Positions 15,664-21,951 of a stretch of DNA of 21,951 nucleotides are shown here, piece by piece; position 1 is the stretch's first letter; every line of letters starts with the position of its first letter. Under the pieces are notes generated by a model. It saw nothing but the letters and a program-made list of their open reading frames with translations, did not search any database and was not told the DNA's origin. The stretch spans positions 1-21,951 of the forward strand of contig CABUUD010000021.1 of assembly GCA_902494585.1 (NCBI GenBank), given 5' to 3'. A program made the translations under genes and the position numbers. The stretch is from an uncultured Collinsella sp. Its GTDB lineage: Bacteria > Actinomycetota > Coriobacteriia > Coriobacteriales > Coriobacteriaceae.

Positions 15664-15669
15664 CTGGCA

Positions 15670-15675
15670 TATAAT
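15670..15675 (+). promoter_or_regulatory. -10 element of the DUF4869/ATPase pair
   Basis: A perfect TATAAT stands 31 nt before the start codon and directly behind the aroQ terminator. No good -35 hexamer is seen at 16-18 nt, where the terminator stem lies, so an activator or weak promoter is possible. Confidence 0.5.
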
Positions 15676-15706
15676 CGTTGCAGTCACACAACGTCTGGAG
15701 ACCCAC

Positions 15707-16156
15707 ATGCTGAGCATTCACCTGGGAGATTACCCCGGTTCCATCTACGATACCGAAACCTATTTTAGGAACTCATACTTGGACTCATGGTTCGAAGATC
15801 CTATGGCCGCACAGATTATTAAAAGCGTGGACGGATCAGAGCTCATCGGTCCCCACAACATCGTAAGCAAGCAGCTGGGCTCAATCACTCCACTCGAACT
15901 GTCCGGCGGCGTTAAGACGCTGCTGCTGGTACGCAATATCCCAAACATGGTGTTCAACGCATCCACCTGCGGAGACAATTGTGCCCGCTGGCTGCTCAAA
16001 ATTGGCAAAGAACAGGATGTGCTGGTAACCCTTTACCACATCATGAAGTTCCCCTGGAAGCGTTTTGAGATTCGTATCAATAACGACGGCCGCATCGTCA
16101 GGAACATGCAGGAGTTTGTCGGTGCCACGAATGACTTTTTGGATGTTGATGAGTAA
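15707..16156 (+). CDS. DUF4869-like protein, first gene of a two-gene module
   Basis: A 149-residue soluble protein with no signal peptide or membrane helix. It matches, from memory, the DUF4869 family of gut anaerobes: start MLSIHLGDYPGSIYDTETYF, the middle block LSGGVKTLLLV (65-75), and the most distinctive block FNASTCGDNCARWLLKIG (83-100) with two cysteines three residues apart. No function is known to me. The ATG at 15707 has GGAG 6 nt upstream; an open frame reaching back to 15617 crosses the aroQ terminator and was rejected. Its stop shares one base with the ATG of the ATPase (TAATG), so the two are translationally coupled. Base composition is lower in GC than the aro genes. Confidence 0.75.
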   Translation: MLSIHLGDYPGSIYDTETYFRNSYLDSWFEDPMAAQIIKSVDGSELIGPHNIVSKQLGSITPLELSGGVKTLLLVRNIPNMVFNASTCGDNCARWLLKIGKEQDVLVTLYHIMKFPWKRFEIRINNDGRIVRNMQEFVGATNDFLDVDE

Positions 16157-17157
16157 TGAAGGGAACGCATACCGTTGTCGTAGAGCGTGCAAAGGTCAAA
16201 TACACACTCACGTTTAAGCGCAATATTTCCTTTATACGCGGCAACAGCGGCACGGGCAAAACGACGCTCATCTCGATGATTCGCGACTACAACGACCGAG
16301 GACCGGAAAGCGGCGTTACGCTCAGCTGCAACGTGCCTTGCGAAACACTTTCCGGCAGACGCTGGGAGCGCGAGCTGTCGATCATCGAAGATTCAATTGT
16401 CTTTCTAGATGAGGGCAACGAGTTTATCTACTCAAAGGACTTCGCCAAAGCCGTCAACGGATCATCCAACTATTATGTTCTGATATCTCGTCGCGATGCC
16501 AACGAGCTCCCCTACAGCGTTGATGAGATCCTGAAGTTAGTCAACACGACAAGTAAAACAATCAATGGCCGCAAGAGCGACAGACGCTTCTACTCGGTGA
16601 CCAAGCCGCTATATGACCACACGGCAAGTATGCTGTATCAGGATCTAAATGTTGGATTCGAGGTACCCGACGCCGTAGTTGTCGAAGATAGCAAATCTGG
16701 CTATCAATTCTACAACGCTCTTTGCAACCGGCTCGGGATCCCCTGCTATACCGCCACCGGCGTAGCAAATCTAAAGCGGACAATTCACGAATGCCCCGAG
16801 CAAAACGTTCTTGCCATTGGAGACGGCGCAGCGTTTGGTCCCTACATCGAAAAGGTGCTCGGACAGCGCGTTTACAAGAACGTTCGCTTGTTCCTCCCGG
16901 AATCATTTGAGTGGACACTTCTGCAATCTGGCCTCATTCCCAGTAACGACATTCCAAAAATCCTCAAGGATCCTTCGAGCTATATCGAAAGCCGCAAGTA
17001 CCTAAGTTGGGAGCGATTCTTCACCGACGTATTGATCAAGTACTCGACAGACACTCGCTACGCCTACAGAAAGGCAAAGCTCAATGAGCAGTACCTGAGG
17101 CCGCAGGCGATGAATGCAGTTGCAAACGTCTTGCCCGAGTGCCTGAAGGCAGACTAG
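16156..17157 (+). CDS. P-loop ATPase with TOPRIM-like second half, partner of the DUF4869 protein
   Basis: A 333-residue soluble protein. The Walker A motif GNSGTGKT is at 29-36 and Walker B SIVFLDE at 80-86, only ~45 residues apart. A sensor-like strand YYVLISRRD follows at 106-114, an arrangement of a compact nucleotide-binding domain. The second half has a new alpha/beta segment: VVVEDSKSGYQFY (174-186), then VLAIGDGAAFG (218-228), then PESFEWTLL (248-256). The spaced Glu177 and Asp223 at strand ends recall a TOPRIM fold as in OLD-family nucleases, but the second Asp of the DxD motif is absent, so this is a suggestion only. It overlaps the upstream gene by 1 nt, has no clear ribosome site of its own, and is followed by a strong terminator. 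Hand count on one 60-nt line (16441-16500) gives 48% GC, against 63% for a sample in aroE. Confidence 0.8.
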   Translation: MKGTHTVVVERAKVKYTLTFKRNISFIRGNSGTGKTTLISMIRDYNDRGPESGVTLSCNVPCETLSGRRWERELSIIEDSIVFLDEGNEFIYSKDFAKAVNGSSNYYVLISRRDANELPYSVDEILKLVNTTSKTINGRKSDRRFYSVTKPLYDHTASMLYQDLNVGFEVPDAVVVEDSKSGYQFYNALCNRLGIPCYTATGVANLKRTIHECPEQNVLAIGDGAAFGPYIEKVLGQRVYKNVRLFLPESFEWTLLQSGLIPSNDIPKILKDPSSYIESRKYLSWERFFTDVLIKYSTDTRYAYRKAKLNEQYLRPQAMNAVANVLPECLKAD

Positions 17158-17161
17158 ATAC

Positions 17162-17195
17162 AGCGGGGAGGGCCAAGTTGGTCCTCCCCGCTTTT
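17162..17195 (+). terminator. Intrinsic terminator of the DUF4869/ATPase pair
   Basis: A 13-bp stem with one G-T pair (AGCGGGGAGGGCC with GGTCCTCCCCGCT) and a 5-nt loop is followed by TTTG. It starts 5 nt after the ATPase stop. Confidence 0.85.
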
Positions 17196-17196
17196 G

Positions 17197-17696
17197 TTAC
17201 GCCTTCTTGATCACGTACGCCAATCCAATATCGCAGGCACAGCGTACGATTGACGCGAAGAACCACGATGCTGGCAGCGTCATAAGCAGAGGCATGGTCT
17301 GCCAAGGAATAAACCAATCGACCGCGTGGATTGCAAAGATGGCAAGACTGGCCTGTCCGCAGAACACGAGCGCTCGCTCAAAGGACCCCAAAACCGGCAC
17401 GCCTTTCAGCTTCTCCAACGCCATCGAAACCCAGCACACGCAGTAACTGCCGGCAAGAGCGGCAACTGTCGCAACCACAAACCCATCCACGCGGCGGCTC
17501 GAAAGCTCAAGCCCACTCAGCGCGGCAAGGACAAGCCAAGCAACATCGGCTCCAATAAACAGCAGAGGCTTGCTCACGCTCGGCTCCAGCCCCCTTTGGC
17601 GCGCCGTATAACCAATCCACATCAGCAGCACAATAGCAGCTCACGCCACGGCTTCGGCCTAAACGTATACCCGGCAAGAATAAAGAACACCGGCAT
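17197..17696 (-). pseudogene. Remnant of an acyltransferase-3 family membrane protein
   Basis: A 144-codon open frame (17631-17197) encodes only the C-terminal membrane helices of an acyltransferase-3 type protein (ending ...IGLAYVIKKA). Just upstream, in another frame, 17696-17625 encodes MPVFFILAGYTFRPKPW, the conserved segment that lies near residue 50 of that family, and then meets a stop. About 130-150 residues that normally lie between the two parts are missing, and so is the N-terminus, where the tRNA-Arg(TCT) terminator now stands. GCTGCT occurs twice, 5 nt apart, at the internal junction, which fits a deletion between short repeats. Full members acetylate or otherwise acylate surface sugars; this copy should be inactive. 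The alternative, a real small protein from GTG 17631, lacks a ribosome site. Confidence 0.75.
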
Positions 17697-17699
17697 GTG

Positions 17700-17731
17700 A
17701 AAAAGCCCAGACCACCAAGCGGTCCGGGCTT
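17700..17731 (-). terminator. Intrinsic terminator of tRNA-Arg(TCT)
   Basis: On the minus strand AAGCCCGGACC pairs with GGTCTGGGCTT (11 bp, one G-T pair) across a 7-nt loop and runs into a T tract ending near 17700. It begins 10 nt after the tRNA's CCA. Confidence 0.88.
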
Positions 17732-17740
17732 AATAAACGA

Positions 17741-17817
17741 TGGTGCTCCATGGCGGATTCGAACCGTCGACCTTGGGATTAGAAGTCCCCTGCTCTATCC
17801 AACTGAGCTAATGGAGC
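17741..17817 (-). tRNA. tRNA-Arg, anticodon TCT
   Basis: A 77-nt cloverleaf with encoded CCA. The acceptor GCTCCAT pairs with ATGGAGC and the D stem is GCTC/GAGC. The anticodon loop CTTCTAA gives TCT (reads AGA). The T arm is GACGG-TTCGAAT-CCGCC. Two stem positions are not Watson-Crick: G27-A43 and A50-C64. No strong promoter is seen; the ABC exporter genes end 54 bp upstream on the same strand, so co-transcription is possible. Confidence 0.94.
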
Positions 17818-17871
17818 AAATAACCGCACGCCCAAGCAAGCGCAAGCCTGTCAGGCGCAAATAATTATAAC

Positions 17872-18639
17872 CTAGTTGAACTGCTCGCGGTACGCCTTGC
17901 AGACCTCATCGACCGGGCCGTCCATGCGAAGGTCACCCTTCTCAATCCAAACGGCGCGCTGGCAGATGCGCTCAACCTGCTCCATGGAGTGCGAAACGAA
18001 CAGAACCGTCACGTCACCGCTCTGGATAAAGTGCTGGATGCGGGCCTCACACTTTTGCTGGAAGAACACATCACCGACGGACAGCGTCTCGTCAACGATC
18101 AGAATATCGGGCTCGGTAATCGTCGCGATTGCAAAGGCGATACGCGCCACCATGCCCGAGGAGAAGTTCTTAAGCGGCATATCGACAAAGTTCTGCAGCT
18201 CAGCGAACTCGATAATGCCGTCAAAGTTGGCGTCGATGAACTCCTTGGTATAGCCGAGCAGGGCGCCGTTCAGATAGATGTTCTCGCGGGCGGTCAGCTC
18301 GGGGTCAAAGCCGGCACCAAGCTCAATCAACGGCGCGATGTTACCGTGCACCTTAACGCTGCCCTCACTGGGCTCAAGCACGCCAGCGATGATCTTGAGC
18401 ATCGTAGACTTGCCGGAACCATTGGTGCCAACAAGACCCACAACCTCGCCGCGATGAATATCGAACGAGATGTGCTTAAGCGCTCTAAACTCCTCAAAGA
18501 ACAGCTCGTGCTTGGCAAGCTTAATGAAGTACTCCTTGAGGTTGGTCAGCGACTCGGACGCCATGTTAAAGATCATGGTGACGTCGTCGACCTCGACAGC
18601 CAGAGGCTGCTCGCTGTAATCAACAACAGATTCAGTCAT
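17872..18639 (-). CDS. tagH: Polysaccharide/teichoic acid ABC exporter, ATP-binding subunit (TagH/Wzt-like)
   Basis: A 255-residue cytoplasmic ATPase powering export of a lipid-linked surface polymer. It has Walker A GTNGSGKST (71-79), the region IELGAGFDPELTARENIYLNG-type (105-125), the subfamily's altered signature FSSGM (159-163), Walker B ILIVDE (179-184) and the switch His217. The ~55 residues before Walker A include the EYFIKLAKHELFFEEFRAL stretch typical of the TagH/Wzt subfamily. There is no C-terminal sugar-binding extension, unlike O-antigen Wzt. ATG 18639 has GGAG 7 nt upstream; a GTG one codon earlier is possible. The gene starts 11 bp after the permease stop. The exported polymer cannot be named from sequence. 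Confidence 0.9.
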   Translation of the reverse strand: MTESVVDYSEQPLAVEVDDVTMIFNMASESLTNLKEYFIKLAKHELFFEEFRALKHISFDIHRGEVVGLVGTNGSGKSTMLKIIAGVLEPSEGSVKVHGNIAPLIELGAGFDPELTARENIYLNGALLGYTKEFIDANFDGIIEFAELQNFVDMPLKNFSSGMVARIAFAIATITEPDILIVDETLSVGDVFFQQKCEARIQHFIQSGDVTVLFVSHSMEQVERICQRAVWIEKGDLRMDGPVDEVCKAYREQFN

Positions 18640-18650
18640 CACAGCACTCC

Positions 18651-19496
18651 TTAGATGTAGAGGATGAACTTGCGCTCGGACTTATGGAACACGGTGTAGC
18701 CAATAACAAGCGCAAGAACCGCCCAAGCGACGCACATACCAAACGTCATAAGCGAGGGCGTAGTCTGGAACAGGAAGATATCGCGCATAAACTGCAGGTA
18801 GTTATACATGGGGTTCGCATAGACCAGAATGCGCACGAGATGCGGCATTTGCGCAACGAAGTCGGTCGTCCAGAAAATAGGCGTGATGTAAGTCCATGCC
18901 GTAATGACGACGCTCCACAGATGCATGACATCGCGGAAGAAGACCGTGAGGGCGGAGAGCATCATGCCCAGGCCCATGCAGAAGCACATAAGCAGCAGTA
19001 GGCAGACCGGCAACAGAATCAGGTGCCAAGAAGGCATGACGTGGAACCACAGCATAACGATGGCAACGGCGACCAGCGAGAAGGCAAAGTTAACCAGCGA
19101 GAAGAGCACCTTCTGTACTGGGAAGACCCAGCGGTGCACCTTAACCTTCTTGAGCAGCGGGGCAGCACCCACGATCGACGTCAGGGCCTGGTTCGTGGAC
19201 TCGGACATGACGGCAAAGGTGACGTTACCCACGATCAAGTACAGCGGGTACATCTCGGGCGTAATTGAGCCATTGCGGCCCTGGGCGAAAATCGTCGAGA
19301 ACACGATGGCCATGACGATCATCATCAGCAGCGGGTTGAGCACCGACCATGCGACGCCCAGAACGCTACGGCGATACTTGATCTTAAAATCCTTGGTAAC
19401 CAGCTGACGAAGGATAAACGCGTCCTTCTCAAATTCGTTCTTAGCAAACGTCGCAGGCAGACTGCGAGTTTCTTGTTGCTTTGTCTGATCCGACAC
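18651..19496 (-). CDS. tagG: Polysaccharide/teichoic acid ABC exporter, permease subunit (TagG/Wzm-like)
   Basis: A 281-residue ABC-2 type integral membrane protein with about six helices (near 51-70, 84-103, 129-150, 158-184, 192-210, 251-270). It has the family-typical amphipathic entry VTKDFKIKYRRSVLGVAWSV (33-52), conserved WSVLNPL, and the later LSALTVFFRDV and ANPMYNYLQFMRD blocks. It forms the channel through which TagH drives the polymer. The GTG at 19496 is chosen because AAAGGAG lies 8 nt upstream; the frame stays open to 19559 but without a ribosome site and through the promoter. It forms an operon with tagH. Confidence 0.9.
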   Translation of the reverse strand: MSDQTKQQETRSLPATFAKNEFEKDAFILRQLVTKDFKIKYRRSVLGVAWSVLNPLLMMIVMAIVFSTIFAQGRNGSITPEMYPLYLIVGNVTFAVMSESTNQALTSIVGAAPLLKKVKVHRWVFPVQKVLFSLVNFAFSLVAVAIVMLWFHVMPSWHLILLPVCLLLLMCFCMGLGMMLSALTVFFRDVMHLWSVVITAWTYITPIFWTTDFVAQMPHLVRILVYANPMYNYLQFMRDIFLFQTTPSLMTFGMCVAWAVLALVIGYTVFHKSERKFILYI

Positions 19497-19535
19497 GGAT
19501 GCAACTCCTTTACTCGTAATCGTTGACAAACGAAC

Positions 19536-19541
19536 AGTATA
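19536..19541 (-). promoter_or_regulatory. -10 element for tagGH
   Basis: TATACT on the minus strand lies about 40 nt upstream of the tagG start codon. No convincing -35 hexamer was found at the usual distance. Confidence 0.4.
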
Positions 19542-19597
19542 GACCCGACGGCCATGCAAACGATTCGCGCAACAAAACTGGAGAACTAACCCACATC

Positions 19598-19626
19598 TTA
19601 GGATGCCAAGCCCAAACGGCTATACT
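19598..19626 (+). promoter_or_regulatory. Promoter of the glycosyltransferase operon
   Basis: TATACT (19621-19626) follows TTAGGA (19598-19603) by 17 nt. It is divergent from the tagGH -10 element in the same 161-bp gap, so both envelope operons start from one intergenic region. Confidence 0.45.
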
Positions 19627-19657
19627 TTCAAAGGATTGAACGTATAAGGAGCATTGA

Positions 19658-20629
19658 GTGAATTCTGATTCCATCGCCGTCATCATCCCCTGCTACAACG
19701 AAGCGCCCACGATCGGCAAAGTCATCGACGACTTTCACCGCGAGCTTCCGCAGGCGACGGTCTATGTCTATGACAACAACTCGTCGGACGATACCTCACG
19801 CATCGCCACCGAGCACGGCGCCACAGTCCGCTTTGAGCCTCGTCAGGGAAAGGGCAACGTGTGCCGCCAGATGTTTCGCGATATCGACGCCGATTGCTAC
19901 CTGATGGTCGACGGAGACGACACCTACCCCGCCGAGGCGGCCAAAGCCCTCTGCGAGCCCATCCTCAACGGCACGACCGATATGACCGTAGGCGATCGCC
20001 TTTCAAACGGCACCTACGCCGAGGAAAACAAGCGCGCCTTCCACGGCTTTGGCAACAATCTGGTCCGCGCCATGATCAAGTGGATCTATGGTTACAGCTT
20101 CGATGACGTCATGACCGGCTACCGCGCCATGAGCCGCCCGTTCGTTAAAACCTTCCCCGTGCTTTCCGAGGGCTTTCAGATCGAAACCGAGCTCTCGATT
20201 CACGCCGTCGACCACCGCTGGCGCATCAAAGATGTACCCATCGAGTACCGAGACCGTCCAGAAGGCTCCGAGTCCAAGCTCAATACCGTGAGCGACGGCA
20301 TTAAAGTCGTTGCGATGATTGGCACGCTGTTCAAGGACTACCGCCCGCTGAAGTTCTTCAGCCTCGTCGCGCTTCTGTTTGCGGTGATCGGCCTCGCCCT
20401 GGGCATGCCCATAGTTGTCGAGTATTTCCAGACCGGCCTCGTTCCGCGCTTCCCCACCGCTATGCTCGCCGCGTCGTTTATGTTCCTATGCAGCCTGAGC
20501 CTTGCAACCGGATTCATCCTGGATTCTGTAGCAAAGGTCGAAAAAAAGCAGTGGGAGGTCAACGTGTACAGCAAATACGCCTACGACGACCAGCCCGGCC
20601 ACCCTACTTCCAATCCAAACGAGAGGTAA
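19658..20629 (+). CDS. Family 2 glycosyltransferase with two C-terminal membrane helices
   Basis: A 323-residue enzyme with a GT-A domain (about 1-225): VIIPCYNEAPTIG near the start, DNNSSDDT (39-46), the nucleotide-sugar/metal motif DGDDT (85-89) and VMTGYRAMSR (151-160). Two hydrophobic helices (about 232-256 and 265-292) anchor it in the membrane. It resembles enzymes moving a sugar from a nucleotide donor to polyprenyl phosphate on the inner face. The start is GTG at 19658, with AAGGAG 6 nt upstream. It is first of at least three genes, 6 bp before the next. The sugar is unknown. Confidence 0.9.
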   Translation: MNSDSIAVIIPCYNEAPTIGKVIDDFHRELPQATVYVYDNNSSDDTSRIATEHGATVRFEPRQGKGNVCRQMFRDIDADCYLMVDGDDTYPAEAAKALCEPILNGTTDMTVGDRLSNGTYAEENKRAFHGFGNNLVRAMIKWIYGYSFDDVMTGYRAMSRPFVKTFPVLSEGFQIETELSIHAVDHRWRIKDVPIEYRDRPEGSESKLNTVSDGIKVVAMIGTLFKDYRPLKFFSLVALLFAVIGLALGMPIVVEYFQTGLVPRFPTAMLAASFMFLCSLSLATGFILDSVAKVEKKQWEVNVYSKYAYDDQPGHPTSNPNER

Positions 20630-20635
20630 ACCACC

Positions 20636-21604
20636 ATGCCGCTCTTTTCCATTGTCGTGCCGTGCTACAACGAGCAGGAATCGCTTCCGATCTTTCTTAA
20701 AGAGCTCGATGGCGTCGTTCGCATCATGACCCAGCAAGACCCCTGCATCTCCTTTGAAGCCGTCCTCATCGACGATGGCTCGGCGGACAAAACGCTCGAC
20801 GTCATGAAGGCGGAAGCCGCGGCGGTGCATCCATACGCCATCCACTGGCACTCTTTCTCGCGCAACTTTGGCAAAGAGGCAGCACTGTTTGCCGGGCTCC
20901 AGCATGCAAAGGGTGGCTATGTCGCCACCATGGATGCCGACATGCAGGACCCGCCCTCACTCCTGCCGCAGATGTACGAGATCTTGCAAACCGAAGACTA
21001 CGACAACGTCGCTACGCGCAGGACCACCCGCAAAGGCGAGCCTCCCATCAGGTCGCTCTTCGCCCGCATGTTCTACAAGATCATCAACCGCATTTCCAAT
21101 GCGGACATCGTCGACGGCGCACGCGACTTTAGGCTCATGAAGCGCCCCATGGTTAACGCCATCGTCTCCATGGGCGAATATAACCGATTCTCCAAGGGCA
21201 TTTACGGCTGGGTCGGCTTCAAGACCAAATGGCTCCCCTACGTAAACGTCAACCGCGTCGCAGGCGAGACCAAATGGAGCTTTTGGTCGCTACTCATCTA
21301 CTCCATCGACGGCATCGTCGCGTTTTCCACGGCGCCGCTCTCCCTCGCCGCTCTCACGGGTATCGTTTTCTGCCTCATCGCCATTCTGGGATTCATCGTC
21401 ATCCTGGTCAAAACACTCGTTTGGGGTGACCCCGTCGGCGGATGGCCGTCGCTCGCCTGCCTCATAACGCTGTTCGGCGGCATGCAGCTTCTGTGCTTAG
21501 GAATCATCGGTGAATACTTGGCAAAAGCCTACTTGGAAACCAAACGACGTCCCATCTATATCATTCGAGAATCCAACGAGGAATCTGATGACACGGTCCA
21601 ATAA
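20636..21604 (+). CDS. Polyprenyl-phosphate glycosyltransferase, CsbB/GtrB-like
   Basis: A 322-residue GT2 enzyme: SIVVPCYNEQESLP (5-18), LIDDGSADKT (44-53), SRNFGKEAALFAGL (75-88), the catalytic DADMQD (100-105) and DGARDFRLMKR (160-170). Two membrane helices (about 232-258 and 272-294) and the end GEYLAKAYLETKRRPIYII (292-310) are hallmarks of the GtrB/CsbB group, which loads undecaprenyl phosphate with a sugar. In Bacillus, CsbB works with the multi-membrane protein YfhO, and the next gene here is YfhO-like, overlapping by 17 nt. That supports a pair that adds a sugar to a cell-wall polymer outside the membrane. A GAGAGG site lies 9 nt before the ATG. Confidence 0.93.
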   Translation: MPLFSIVVPCYNEQESLPIFLKELDGVVRIMTQQDPCISFEAVLIDDGSADKTLDVMKAEAAAVHPYAIHWHSFSRNFGKEAALFAGLQHAKGGYVATMDADMQDPPSLLPQMYEILQTEDYDNVATRRTTRKGEPPIRSLFARMFYKIINRISNADIVDGARDFRLMKRPMVNAIVSMGEYNRFSKGIYGWVGFKTKWLPYVNVNRVAGETKWSFWSLLIYSIDGIVAFSTAPLSLAALTGIVFCLIAILGFIVILVKTLVWGDPVGGWPSLACLITLFGGMQLLCLGIIGEYLAKAYLETKRRPIYIIRESNEESDDTVQ

Positions 21605-21951
21605 ATTTACGTTCATGAATGTAGCATTCTATGCTGCTTGCTTTGCGTTTACCGTCACGCTCTTTGTCGCACTTGCAGCGGCGGGGCATGTCTACCCCTT
21701 TGGCGACAACTCGTTTCTCGTTAGCGATCTTAAGTACCAGTACATCGACTTCTTTGCTTGGTTCCGGCGCGTCCTTTTGGGCGAGGAGAATCTTCGCTAC
21801 TCCTTTTCTCAGGGACTGGGCATGAACACGTGGGGGCTCTATAGCTACTATCTCGCCAGCCCCTTTAACCTGCTCTGCGTACTGTTTCCCCAAGACAAGC
21901 TGACGCTCTTTGTGTTTGTTATCACCGCGCTCAAGCTCGGCTGCGTCCACA
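21588..21951 (+). CDS. YfhO-family membrane protein (N-terminal part, runs off window)
   Basis: The first ~121 residues are in the window. A cytoplasmic start (MTRSNKFTFMN) is followed by one membrane helix (about 11-32) and the family block SDLKYQYIDFFAWFRRVLLG, then SFSQGLGMNTWGLYSYYLAS and a second hydrophobic stretch. This pattern (D..QY, GlG.n, YYl.SPf) is that of YfhO, a GT-C like transferase that uses polyprenyl-linked sugars outside the membrane. The ATG at 21588 has GAGGA 5 nt upstream and overlaps the previous gene by 17 nt, which implies coupled translation. Confidence 0.85.
   Translation, partial: MTRSNKFTFMNVAFYAACFAFTVTLFVALAAAGHVYPFGDNSFLVSDLKYQYIDFFAWFRRVLLGEENLRYSFSQGLGMNTWGLYSYYLASPFNLLCVLFPQDKLTLFVFVITALKLGCVH

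Noticed and set aside
15617..15706. 30-codon N-terminal extension of the DUF4869-like protein
   Set aside because: It would cross the aroQ terminator and the TATAAT element; the ATG at 15707 has a proper ribosome site and matches the family start.
17197..17631. Intact small membrane protein
   Set aside because: It matches only the C-terminal part of the acyltransferase family, has no ribosome site at its GTG, and the missing upstream motif is found just before it in another frame, so a pseudogene is more likely.
1..21951. CRISPR arrays, rRNA genes, intact insertion sequences, integrases, replication origins
   Set aside because: No regularly spaced direct repeats, transposase or recombinase motifs, or DnaA-box clusters were seen on reading both strands.

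Overview
The window is high-GC DNA with densely packed, often overlapping genes. Its gene complement suggests a Gram-positive anaerobe of the class Coriobacteriia, most likely Collinsella or a close relative. That is judged from protein style, a CtpE/Exp7-type ATPase, a TagGH/YfhO-type envelope region and non-ATG starts; no taxonomic marker is present, so the assignment is an inference.

Left part (1-6979, all minus strand): the N-terminal half of the actin-like MreB; a two-gene unit of a cytoplasmic cyclophilin and a TPR protein with one membrane anchor; a zinc-ribbon protein with one membrane anchor; a REP-like inverted repeat pair; a large P-type cation ATPase; and tRNA-Arg(CCG) with its own promoter and terminator.

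Centre (7032-15663, plus strand): an aromatic amino-acid supercluster in the order aroF, tyrA, aroB, aroA, aroC, pheA, aroE-aroK fusion, aroQ. These eight ORFs encode all seven shikimate-pathway steps to chorismate plus the committed steps to phenylalanine and tyrosine. Spacing is 1-40 bp or overlapping up to the fusion gene. Ahead of aroF lies what looks like a transcription attenuator: a promoter, a possibly leaderless 20-codon leader ORF with a Tyr codon directly before a 9-bp GC-rich hairpin, and a U-tract. A 16-bp perfect palindrome separates aroE-aroK from aroQ.

Lower-GC insert (about 15660-17740): a translationally coupled pair, a DUF4869-like protein and a P-loop ATPase with a TOPRIM-like second half, carrying its own -10 element and terminator. 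Next to it is the decayed remnant of an acyltransferase gene, ending at the terminator of tRNA-Arg(TCT). This looks like acquired DNA on the 3' side of a tRNA gene. The two-gene module is the best candidate here for an undescribed system.

Right part (17741-21951): tRNA-Arg(TCT), a TagG/TagH-type polysaccharide ABC exporter (minus), and divergent from it two family-2 glycosyltransferases and the start of a YfhO-family membrane protein (plus). The last two resemble the CsbB/YfhO pair that decorates cell-wall glycopolymers through a lipid-linked sugar. No CRISPR array, intact transposase, integrase or rRNA gene was seen.
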